Below, in pieces: positions 17,600 through 26,066 of a stretch of 52,490 nt of DNA. The notes beneath the pieces were generated by a model, which worked only from the letters and a program-made list of their open reading frames with translations, ran no database searches and had not been told where the DNA came from. Every line of letters begins with the position of its first letter. Positions within the stretch are counted from its first letter, which is position 1. Source of the stretch: Galbibacter pacificus (GTDB lineage Bacteria; Bacteroidota; Bacteroidia; Flavobacteriales; Flavobacteriaceae); the NCBI RefSeq assembly GCF_029603165.1, contig NZ_JAQSVC010000008.1:1-52490 (forward strand). The letters are read 5' to 3'. The position numbers and the translations under genes were made by a program.

Positions 17600-20500
17600 T
17601 TATCTAAACCTGTTGTTGTTTTTAAAACCGTATCGGTAACCGGTCCCTTTTCCACCTCCCGGCAATACATACTGCATATCGATAGTGTATTTCCCATAGC
17701 GCATAAAGTAAAAGTCCTTGTCCAAAAATGCCGCCGCCAAACTTCCCTTTGGTACCAGGCCATCTACATAATCATTTAGTATTTGCGAACGTAAATCCAC
17801 CCAATCCTTCTTGTAAATAAGCGGCAGGTTATAGAAATACGGGAAGTTGGTCTGCATCCATGCATGCTCGACATCGTTTTGGGCACTGCTCAAATAGTAC
17901 GCCAACACCGGTACCGCTTTTCTGGGCGGCATCCCGTATCCATCTTCTTCACGGTTTTCAACCCTATATGTTCCCCCAAGCGGATATTGCCCGTATATGG
18001 GCGGTTTCATATCCTTTTGGTAATAATCATCGGTCAAGGTTGCCGTTACACTTACCAAAGGTTTGTTTTCGGTATAATCATTTCCGGTTAGCTCTGCGAC
18101 ATCAAAGGTTTCGTCGCTTTGTATCCGGTTTGCCAAAAAGATGACATCGGAATAGATCTTGCCCCAGTTCCGGCTCACCGTTTTTATGGCCCTTGCCTTT
18201 TCTGTAAAGGTATTGTACTTGCTGGTCGAAAAATCATAGCTCAAGCGGTCTATCTCTCCTTCTTTGATAATGCTTTCTGCCTGCGTTTGACGGATTTGGG
18301 CAGTGTTCCCATCCCCAACATTTTTGTTCTCATAAGTTGCTTTGCTGCCCGATGTACTTTTCTTTTTGGTCGTACTTACAATGGCCATTTTATATTTGGC
18401 GGTATTTTTCAGTTCCGGCAGGTTGTAGTACACTTTATTGTCTGTTGTTTGATAATTAAACGCTGCCATGGTTTCCTTTCCGGTCTGGTCCACCATTTTG
18501 ACATCGGTTTTCCAATCGGCCAGATCGAACAGGTAATCCTGTCCGCGTTCCAACTGGATATATCCTTGACCGTGTTCTTCCTGCAAGAAATATTTTTGGT
18601 CGATCACCGGATATGCATACACAATGTTGTGCAATGGGATATGGTCGGGTGCTTCCCCCGTGGTGAAGTCCCGGGTTTCGGTTTCCACCGCTTTTTTGCC
18701 ATCCACCATCAGGGTCCGGTAGTTTCCGTTTACGTATTCCTGAAAGCTCACTTCCACCTCAACCTTCATTGGCTGATGCGGGGGTAAGATATCGGTAGAA
18801 ATAAACGTTCCCCGATCACCGTTCATACCCCATTTTATTTTCCCGGGGATTTCTTTTCCATTATGGACAATCCTGAATTTATCTACAAGAATTTTATAGG
18901 TTTTATCCCCCTGGTCTTCCGGAATTACAATCGGCTGATTGACTTTCATGGAGAACGTGGCCTGAGGCGCGGCAAATACATCAATGTCTTTGGTACCGTC
19001 CTTGGGGGTAACATCAGCAATTATTTTCATGCCACCCAAAGGTGAAGCATTCATCAGCTCACATTCTTCCCCAATGGTCAGTTTTAACCGGAAATTTCCT
19101 TTTACAAGTCCTCCAAGAAGGTTAAATTCACCAGCCACATAGCCCTTCATCCAAACGGGATTCGGGGCTTTTGCCTGCAATAAAACTGCTGCCGCACCCT
19201 TAATAATGGGTATCTTCTTTCGTATAAAGAAAAGTTTGATATTGATTCCCAATTCTCCTTGCAAATACGCATACGCCTGCCCGTTGGCATACCAACCGTC
19301 GATTCCGATTTGTTTCCCGCCCCTGTTTGAACAGGCCGCTTCACCATAATCCTTCAGCATGATATCAAATCCGGCACCTGCCTGGAACCTCGCATAGAGG
19401 ATCAAGAAGTTGATGTCGCCCGTATCCACGGATATATCGGCACCAAAAGCAAAGCCACGGCCTTCACCAAGCGCATTCAGGTCCCGCATATAATCAAGGT
19501 TTTGCACATCTTCCTTTAAAATTTCCGCTACGATAGGTGGTGGAGGTGGACTTCCCGGGATTTTATCTCCTATCATAAAATAGCCTCCTGATTTTACAGA
19601 GACAGGGCCGACACCGATTTTTAAACCCAGGCGGTCGGTAGGGGTTCCCATATGGAGATACCATTCATTTGGTGATGCATGATATACGGCCCATCCGGCC
19701 CTTCCGCCACTGGCCCGTCCTTCAACAACCCCTCCGGCAACATTTACAAAAACATCCAATTCCCCGTGAAGGGTAGAATTCTCAAAATCGAATTCAATGC
19801 CCAGACTGGCCTCAACCCCCATTTGCGTATTGATTTCAGGAAAGCTCATTTCTGCTTTCTGCAAAAAGGGCTTTCCCATTTTGGCAAGTGATGAATTGGG
19901 GTCAATATTGATATAATCGTCCAAGGCAGGGGCATTTTCCTTTACTTTGCCCATCAAGACATTTATATCATCTCCCAAGGGGAGGTCTGCCATAAATTTT
20001 GCCTGTCCAAAAAAGCCCATCCGGGACACCCCTCCATTTTTATTGAAAAGGATTTCAAAACCCGCTCCCGCGTCAACCACTCCGTTGGCCCCTATGGAGC
20101 ACATCATCATAGCTTTTACACCCAAGCCTTGCTCTTTATCAGGTACATATGACAACCCGGAAGGTGAGAATTCAGAACCAAAGCCCCTTCGCTTCATTTT
20201 ATAATAAGCACCTCCGGCAAACCCTTTAGGTGTTATAAATCCTGTAGTCGTTCCCGGCGGCACCAAATTGTTCACACTGGCATCAAAGTACCAGTACCGA
20301 TATCCGTCGACCCTTCCAAAAATCCCTTTGGCACTGACCTCAACTCCCTTTAATCCATTAAACGTTGCACTTAATTCCCCGGCAAAGCCATCTCCATATT
20401 CAGGATCGTCATCCATGATGGTCAAGGAACCATAGAAAGCAAAGGCCCCCATGTTCGCGGAGACCGAAATCATTCCCATATCAAGTCCGTCATACCTCCA

Positions 20501-22375
20501 CCGTTGCCTGTAATCCCGCTCCTCATTTAATGCCTGGACCCCCAATCGGGTGGAACCCCCAAATCCTGCCCCGTCCATTAAATTGATGTTCAGGTCAAAC
20601 CATAAGGATGCATAATTTGCTTGTGCAGTTAATTCTATATTGGCAATGGACACAGGGAAGTTGCCAAATTTCACTTCATCCCTATATCCCAAGTAGCCTA
20701 TGGAAAGTGCCGGGCTTTCTGTTTGCAGCACAAATTGTTGGAACTCGATCCCCTTGAACTGGACCAGTGCCGTAGAATCTTGCCCTGTGGGTGCCGGTTG
20801 CCCTTCGTTTGCCAATGTTTTCTTCTGACTGGCATTGATTGCCAACCGTCCGTTTAAAATGGCCTTTGGCCTGAACTTCCCCTCAACTACCCGCAATTCG
20901 ATACCGCTATTAGGGAACAACTGCCCTTTGGCTTTCCATAAATTAAAGTCGACTATGGAATCGGTGGCCACTTGGAGCATATACTCTTCCTGGGTAATGA
21001 GCCCGAGATAACGCAAGCCTATTTTTCCGCTTTCATTGGTTTGTTTGGATACCGGCATCAGGATGCGACCATCCAATTCAGCTCCGATAAATTGATTGGC
21101 TGCCAAACTCACCTCAATATGATCTAAAGAATAGGCCCAGGCACTTTGCTCATTGGTTCTTCCCTGATCCATCTGAAATAAATTATCGGCATAAAAAGTT
21201 CCCGATAATCCATAGGAATCAATTATCATATGATGCGCCCCGAAACCAACCCTTCTTTTTTGGTCAATTGATTCTTTGGTTTTAAATTCTTTAGGAAGCC
21301 GAACATCAATGGTTTCTATATACACTCCCCGCCAGGTATTCGGGTTGGGCATTAACAGTCCTTTATCGGCATAATATTCCGGAAAGGACACACTGGGAGA
21401 GTTCCTCAGGTCGCTAAAATCGAGCACGGCCTCGTTTGCATAAAATTGAAAGTTTCCATCGAAATCCTTTCCATTTCTTTTTTTGGCACGTGTGAACGGC
21501 TGTATGGATACGTCTACCAACAAATCGTTCCAATCCTCAACGGTCACGTTAAAATCTGCCCGGACCCTTGTCCCGGAGGCTTCATCTACCTCTCCGTTTT
21601 CCATGACCGGAAGGATATAGTTACGCGAAAATTCAACGGCCCCGTTTATAGCTATGTTTTTAATTCCGTCGCAATCGATCGTGGCATAGGTTAGATTGGG
21701 CGTGAAGCCCGTGCTGTAGTCAAAGCCCCCGTGAAGCGTTACCAGCCAGTTACCTCCGTTAAAAGGGATGGGAACGTCCCCGAGCAGGACCAATTTAGCA
21801 TCGCCCACTATACCTCCCTGATGTGAAAGTTTTACGTTATCGGCCCCAAAAAACAATTCCAATGGCTCCCCTTTTTCATTGCTCTGGGGTATCCTGATGC
21901 GGGCAAAAACGGTCAGCTCGGTATATTGGGGGTTAATCTCTGCCTTTACCACACCTATGGCATATTCTACATTTCCAATAGTATTTTTTACCCCAACGGG
22001 CAAAGCCACAATGTCTTCATTCCCGAAACGGTCTACCCAGAGCCCGCTTTCTTCTATTTTCTTAAGTGAAGCAGCTGCCTCGTTTTGAAGGGTATTTACA
22101 GAATCGGGAAGTTTATACCTTTCCTTTAAATACTGCCAGTTGAATTCGGGGGATGCTGTTTTTTCTGCCTTTAAGCTTTCTTCTGCCTTTGGAAATTTGG
22201 CCTCCAACTTGTCCAAAAAAGAAATGGAAATTTGTTTCTTCAACGATACGGGCTGTCCTTTTTTATCAAGTGAGAGCGTATCGGTATCGGATAGCCCATA
22301 ACCTCCAGGGATGGAGGGGTACATTGACAGGGAACTAAAAAAACATATACAGAGTAGTAGTTTTTTCATAGGCAT
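17600..22375 (-). CDS. Giant beta-rich exported protein of unknown family, first gene of the locus
   Basis: 1591 residues with a signal peptide (KKLLLCICFFSSLSM). The start could be the first ATG (22375) or the second, two codons later (22369). Residues about 40-120 are helical. From about 140 to 1180 the chain is dominated by amphipathic beta-strands with glycines (GNVEYAIGVVKAEI, GVEASLGIEFDFENSTLHGE), suggestive of a very large beta-structure. A proline run (SPPPPP) lies near residue 930. At about 1195-1290 there is an Ig/Big_5-like domain (ADVTPKDGTKDIDVFAAPQA ... PPHQPMKVEVEVSF). I see neither a T9SS sorting domain nor a lipobox. I recognise no named family. It is the first gene after a good promoter and is GC-rich, so it may be the scaffold or delivery component of the locus (inference). 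Confidence 0.8.
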   Translation of the reverse strand: MPMKKLLLCICFFSSLSMYPSIPGGYGLSDTDTLSLDKKGQPVSLKKQISISFLDKLEAKFPKAEESLKAEKTASPEFNWQYLKERYKLPDSVNTLQNEAAASLKKIEESGLWVDRFGNEDIVALPVGVKNTIGNVEYAIGVVKAEINPQYTELTVFARIRIPQSNEKGEPLELFFGADNVKLSHQGGIVGDAKLVLLGDVPIPFNGGNWLVTLHGGFDYSTGFTPNLTYATIDCDGIKNIAINGAVEFSRNYILPVMENGEVDEASGTRVRADFNVTVEDWNDLLVDVSIQPFTRAKKRNGKDFDGNFQFYANEAVLDFSDLRNSPSVSFPEYYADKGLLMPNPNTWRGVYIETIDVRLPKEFKTKESIDQKRRVGFGAHHMIIDSYGLSGTFYADNLFQMDQGRTNEQSAWAYSLDHIEVSLAANQFIGAELDGRILMPVSKQTNESGKIGLRYLGLITQEEYMLQVATDSIVDFNLWKAKGQLFPNSGIELRVVEGKFRPKAILNGRLAINASQKKTLANEGQPAPTGQDSTALVQFKGIEFQQFVLQTESPALSIGYLGYRDEVKFGNFPVSIANIELTAQANYASLWFDLNINLMDGAGFGGSTRLGVQALNEERDYRQRWRYDGLDMGMISVSANMGAFAFYGSLTIMDDDPEYGDGFAGELSATFNGLKGVEVSAKGIFGRVDGYRYWYFDASVNNLVPPGTTTGFITPKGFAGGAYYKMKRRGFGSEFSPSGLSYVPDKEQGLGVKAMMMCSIGANGVVDAGAGFEILFNKNGGVSRMGFFGQAKFMADLPLGDDINVLMGKVKENAPALDDYINIDPNSSLAKMGKPFLQKAEMSFPEINTQMGVEASLGIEFDFENSTLHGELDVFVNVAGGVVEGRASGGRAGWAVYHASPNEWYLHMGTPTDRLGLKIGVGPVSVKSGGYFMIGDKIPGSPPPPPIVAEILKEDVQNLDYMRDLNALGEGRGFAFGADISVDTGDINFLILYARFQAGAGFDIMLKDYGEAACSNRGGKQIGIDGWYANGQAYAYLQGELGINIKLFFIRKKIPIIKGAAAVLLQAKAPNPVWMKGYVAGEFNLLGGLVKGNFRLKLTIGEECELMNASPLGGMKIIADVTPKDGTKDIDVFAAPQATFSMKVNQPIVIPEDQGDKTYKILVDKFRIVHNGKEIPGKIKWGMNGDRGTFISTDILPPHQPMKVEVEVSFQEYVNGNYRTLMVDGKKAVETETRDFTTGEAPDHIPLHNIVYAYPVIDQKYFLQEEHGQGYIQLERGQDYLFDLADWKTDVKMVDQTGKETMAAFNYQTTDNKVYYNLPELKNTAKYKMAIVSTTKKKSTSGSKATYENKNVGDGNTAQIRQTQAESIIKEGEIDRLSYDFSTSKYNTFTEKARAIKTVSRNWGKIYSDVIFLANRIQSDETFDVAELTGNDYTENKPLVSVTATLTDDYYQKDMKPPIYGQYPLGGTYRVENREEDGYGMPPRKAVPVLAYYLSSAQNDVEHAWMQTNFPYFYNLPLIYKKDWVDLRSQILNDYVDGLVPKGSLAAAFLDKDFYFMRYGKYTIDMQYVLPGGGKGTGYRYGFKNNNRFR

Positions 22376-22456
22376 CGTTTAGGTATCGAAATAGGGCACA
22401 ACTTAACAGAAATCTCCTTATTATATTTAGAAACAGATAACTGCAAAAAGTCACTA

Positions 22457-22486
22457 CAAATATACTTTTTTCTATAACAAATCAAA
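22457..22486 (-). promoter_or_regulatory. Predicted Bacteroidota promoter of the large secreted-protein operon
   Basis: Read on the minus strand, TTTG (22486-22483), an 18-bp spacer and TATATTTG (22464-22457) match the Bacteroidota sigma consensus (TTTG at -33, TAnnTTTG at -7). Transcription would start about 70-75 bp upstream of the 1591-aa gene. No comparably good promoter was noticed in the short gaps of the downstream run, so this may drive the whole 21-kb operon. Confidence 0.55.
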
Positions 22487-23431
22487 GACCGGGAAAATGA
22501 AGAATTTGTTTCTTAGAAAATATCCTTTGTAACCGAGAAGAATCCGGTAGGACAATTACTTCCTTAATTTTACGCTTTGATGATTGAACAATTCCCTGTC
22601 CCTTGAAAGAAATAAAGAACAAAAAGCTGCCGAAAACATCTATTTTACTGCTTATGGCAATATATAATATTGGATTATTATGTTGTATAATACGCAGGTA
22701 CTTAAGGGATGTTCCTTATTAAGGTCGTAAAAATCTTCAATGTGCATCATTTAAAATTTAACATATTATCGATAAGGGGATTTTTCCCCTTTTCAAAAGT
22801 CGTGTCACTATTTTGGAACTATCCCATAATATATATTTCCATGGAAACATTCTCTTCACTTCGATGCAAGTTTGTTTAAAACTGCTTCCGTTTGTGTTTT
22901 TATAGGTTTAGGGAAGACAAGGAACAGGTCATCGATTTGCTTATACTTGCTTTTCGATTTTCCCTCTACACACTAAGCATCTTTTTAATGATAGCGCTTC
23001 GTTTACCGACGAATTCATATGGATAGCGTTTTGAATCTATCGAGTAGTCGGAGGTAGGTTTTACATGGTATAAAGTTCCAACCAGAATGTTAAAGCCGAT
23101 AGACGTTCCGACTACTTTTTTTATTCAAAAGGTATCATTACAAGCCGTTTTTTAACATTTTAAAATGTTGTATGCTCAGATAAAGGCCCAGAGTTGTTAA
23201 AAGAACATTGCTTTTCTGAAACCTATAAAAGAATTACGGCATATTTGTTGCATGCTTTTAGAGCGAAATAATAAGTAGAAATGGGAGTATAGCCATTCCG
23301 GAAAATACCCTTATCAACTTTATTGGTCCGGATGATAATTAAAGTGTTATCAATCTTATCTTTAGAAGATATAAAACTTGTAATATTCCCATTATAATTC
23401 CCGAGGGGTAAGCAATAATAAAAGCCCTCTA
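22487..23431. other. Gene-free intergenic region
   Basis: No credible coding frame on either strand. It contains two hairpin-type elements: AAGGGGA/TCCCCTT at 22774-22791 with a four-T loop and a short T tract, and a 10-bp inverted repeat at 23043-23116 ending in seven T (listed separately). Otherwise it is AT-rich sequence lying between the promoter of the secreted-protein operon and the 3' end of the sulfatase gene. Confidence 0.5.
23043..23122 (+). ncRNA. Candidate structured RNA or terminator (10-bp stem plus T tract)
   Basis: AGTAGTCGGA (23043-23052) is exactly complementary to TCCGACTACT (23107-23116) and is followed by a run of T on the plus strand. The 54-nt loop is long for a simple terminator and contains a possible inner GGTT/AACC pairing. 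There is no gene upstream on the plus strand that would need a terminator, so a small plus-strand RNA ending here is possible. I found no convincing promoter. Confidence 0.3.
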
Positions 23432-24886
23432 TTAGTCAGCAACCTTTCCGGGCTTTCGATTTTCTTTTCCTTCAACCTTAGTCAGGGCATCTCCGAGCTC
23501 AGCACGTTTCTTATCGGCTAATTCCATCATTTTCCTAACCACTTCCGGATGCTGTTCAATTACATTTTTTCTTTCAATGGAATCGGTTGCCAAATTGTAG
23601 AGTTCCATGTCCATATCTATATATCTGTATTCACCCGGCAACCCATCTTTTCCTGGCTCCTGACCGTCCATCGTTCGGTAACGGTGCGGAAAATACAGCT
23701 TCCAGTTTTTGTAGCGGATGCCATGTAGCTCATTCACCCGGTAATAAAAATAAAATGCCTCATGGGGTGATTCATTGGTTTTTCCGGTAAGAATGCTCCA
23801 TATATTCTTCCCGTCTATTTTGTTTTTTGGAATCGGACTTTTGGTAACCGCCGCTATGGTCGGCAATACATCAATGGCCATAACAGGTGTTCCTATCACC
23901 TTGTTTTTAGGCAACCTCCCTGGAAAACGGGCAATAAATGGTTCACGTTGCCCGCCTTCCCAAGCGGTTCCTTTTCCTTCCCTAAAGGGGTCGGCAGAAC
24001 CGGCATGATTTCCATACGAAAGCCATGGGCCGTTATCCGATGTGAAAATAACCAGCGTATTTTTATCAATTCCTTCGTTTTTAAGCGTTTTTAGTATTTC
24101 GCCAACGCTCCAGTCGATTTCCATAATAACATCGCCGTAAAGTCCTCTTTTCGATTTCCCCTTGAATTTATCAGAAACGAATAAAGGAACATGGGGCTGC
24201 GGATGTGCAACATATAAAAAGAACGGTTTTTCTTTGTTTTTCTCAATGAATCCTACTGCCCGTTCCGTAATTTGCGTGGTTAATTGCGATTGGTCATCGA
24301 GTGTATCAATAATTTTTTCATTGTGGTACAGCGGAAGCGGATCGAAATTAAAAACAGTCCCCTGCTGTGGATGGTGTGGCCACATATCGTTGGAATACGG
24401 AATACCGAAATATTCATCAAAGCCTTGCTTGTTTGGCATAAACTGCGGCGCATCGCCCAAATGCCATTTGCCAAAAATAGCCGTATGGTATCCCTGCGCT
24501 TTTAACATTTCTGCCATGGTGGTTTCTTCTGGATTCAATCCAATTTTTGAATTGGGCATCAGTGCTTGGTGGATTCCAATCCTGTTGGAATAGCACCCGG
24601 TTAGCAAACTGGCCCTGGAAGCCGAACAAACCGCCTGTGTGGCATAAAAACTGGTGAGCTTTACGCCTTCTTTTGCCATTTGGTCCAAATTGGGCGTCTC
24701 TATGTCCGGGGAACCAAATGCCCCAACATCTTCATACCCTTGGTCATCAGTAAAAATAATCACGACATTGGGCTGCGTTGGGGTTTCGATTTTTTCTTTT
24801 TCTTCTGATTTTTTTGGTTGGCAGGAAACTATCAAAAAAAATGACAGCACAAACCATAAGTTGGAGGTGTTTTGGAGTGTTTTCAT
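23432..24886 (-). CDS. FGly-type sulfatase lipoprotein (arylsulfatase family)
   Basis: 484 residues. The lipoprotein signal ends FFLIVSC (Cys22), followed by a lysine/glutamate linker. The sulfatase fold begins at about 39 with metal ligands Asp47-Asp48 (IIFTDDQGY). The activation motif is Cys87-Ser-Ala-Ser-Arg91 ([12 protein letters not shown]); Cys87 would be oxidised to formylglycine by an anaerobic-type or SUMF1-type maturase not in this window. Further conserved blocks are [15 protein letters not shown], a lysine/glycine segment ending WEGGQREPF, and an intact C-terminal subdomain. It hydrolyses sulfate esters, in marine Bacteroidota usually on algal polysaccharides, at the cell surface or periplasm. 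It stands alone between sprF and the toxin-like locus. TATATTTG lies only 4 bp upstream of the ATG (24898-24891), so the mRNA may be almost leaderless. Confidence 0.93.
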   Translation of the reverse strand: MKTLQNTSNLWFVLSFFLIVSCQPKKSEEKEKIETPTQPNVVIIFTDDQGYEDVGAFGSPDIETPNLDQMAKEGVKLTSFYATQAVCSASRASLLTGCYSNRIGIHQALMPNSKIGLNPEETTMAEMLKAQGYHTAIFGKWHLGDAPQFMPNKQGFDEYFGIPYSNDMWPHHPQQGTVFNFDPLPLYHNEKIIDTLDDQSQLTTQITERAVGFIEKNKEKPFFLYVAHPQPHVPLFVSDKFKGKSKRGLYGDVIMEIDWSVGEILKTLKNEGIDKNTLVIFTSDNGPWLSYGNHAGSADPFREGKGTAWEGGQREPFIARFPGRLPKNKVIGTPVMAIDVLPTIAAVTKSPIPKNKIDGKNIWSILTGKTNESPHEAFYFYYRVNELHGIRYKNWKLYFPHRYRTMDGQEPGKDGLPGEYRYIDMDMELYNLATDSIERKNVIEQHPEVVRKMMELADKKRAELGDALTKVEGKENRKPGKVAD

Positions 24887-25090
24887 ATACCAAATATAAT
24901 GAATTGCTGGATTGTGGAATTTTAATGTCTTTATCGAATTTCGACGATACGAATTTATTGAAAGGGAAGGATTCCGATAAAGGTTAAAGGGATTAGCGGG
25001 CAGGGGTCAGTTGAAACTTTTAACAAACCTTTTGCCCTTGGCTTATTGATTTATCCTTTAACTATGTAGCTGAAAACTGAATGCCAAAAA

Positions 25091-26059
25091 TTACCGCATC
25101 ATACAGCGGCAATTGCTGATTCCCTGAAAGATATCGATTCCAACGGTTACCATGTGCGTTCCCGTGCTGTATGCCTGGATTTCGTTTAGGATGAGCTGGT
25201 ATGAATACGCAAAGTAAAAACTTCCCTTTTTCATCCCCACCATGGGACCAACATTTAACGGGTCGAAGAATTGATCATTTAAGAAGCGGTAGCTAATCCC
25301 TGCCCAGTAATAATCTTCAAAATCCCAAAAACGAACTTTCATGTTCACATCGGTACTGGAACGGCCATCGCTTTCAAAGATTTGGTAAAAAACCGAAGGC
25401 TCCCATTCAAAATCCGACCGAATATTTTTCTTGTAGCGATATCCGGTATAAACGTAATAGTTCCTTAAAGTATTGGGCTCGTTTATCGCGAAAACATTTA
25501 AGTCTTTATTTAAAATATTAGATGCATTAAAACTGGCATAAAACCCACCGCTTCGGAACAATACTCCAACATCGAAGTTGTGATTTGTTGTTGAGCGGTT
25601 GTCTGTAATGCTTGGATCTCCCGTGTCTGGAACACCATCGCCGTCGGTGTCGAAATTGTTAATGTCCAGTCGGAATGAATTAACATTATACGAGATTCCG
25701 AAGGAAAGGAAACGGTCTTTTGCATCGTCCAGGGTAAGGTGGTGTGCAAAAGACAACCTAGCCCCAATTTGACGTGTGTTCCCATTTCTATCGTTATAAA
25801 ACAAAGCCCCCACGCCTGATTTCTGACCCAAACGCACATCGCCAACCAATGTTTGGGTATCGGGTGCATCTTCGATACCCACCCATTGCGTGAGTGCATT
25901 TGCGCGTATTTTTACATAATCTCCAATACCGGCGTATACGGGGGAAATTACAAACTCGTTATCTGCCAGGTATTGTGTAAATGTTGGAAGTGTTAATTCC
26001 TGGGCCTTGGCAGAAAGCCCAACCGTTATTGCAATTATAAAAAGATACTTTCTCATCAT
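25091..26059 (-). CDS. sprF: SprF, PorP/SprF-family T9SS outer-membrane protein
   Basis: 322 residues with a signal peptide (YLFIIAITVGLSAKAQ). It is full length for the PorP/SprF family of 14-stranded-type outer-membrane barrels: an N-terminal LPTFTQYLADNEFVISPVYAG motif (family signature of the start, with Asn/Pro after the first strand), repeated amphipathic strands, and a C-terminal strand region. SprF is required in Flavobacterium johnsoniae to secrete the SprB adhesin and probably tethers its type B sorting domain at the outer membrane. The gene begins 7 bp after the stop of sprB, the same order as in the F. johnsoniae sprCDBF operon. A DTDGDGVPDTGD segment in the middle resembles a calcium-binding loop. 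Confidence 0.9.
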   Translation of the reverse strand: MMRKYLFIIAITVGLSAKAQELTLPTFTQYLADNEFVISPVYAGIGDYVKIRANALTQWVGIEDAPDTQTLVGDVRLGQKSGVGALFYNDRNGNTRQIGARLSFAHHLTLDDAKDRFLSFGISYNVNSFRLDINNFDTDGDGVPDTGDPSITDNRSTTNHNFDVGVLFRSGGFYASFNASNILNKDLNVFAINEPNTLRNYYVYTGYRYKKNIRSDFEWEPSVFYQIFESDGRSSTDVNMKVRFWDFEDYYWAGISYRFLNDQFFDPLNVGPMVGMKKGSFYFAYSYQLILNEIQAYSTGTHMVTVGIDIFQGISNCRCMMR

Positions 26060-26066
26060 TGTTTCT

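Noticed and set aside
22774-22791. AAGGGGA/TCCCCTT hairpin as a terminator
   Set aside because: Short stem, four-base T loop and only a weak T tract; no adjacent gene end in the right orientation.
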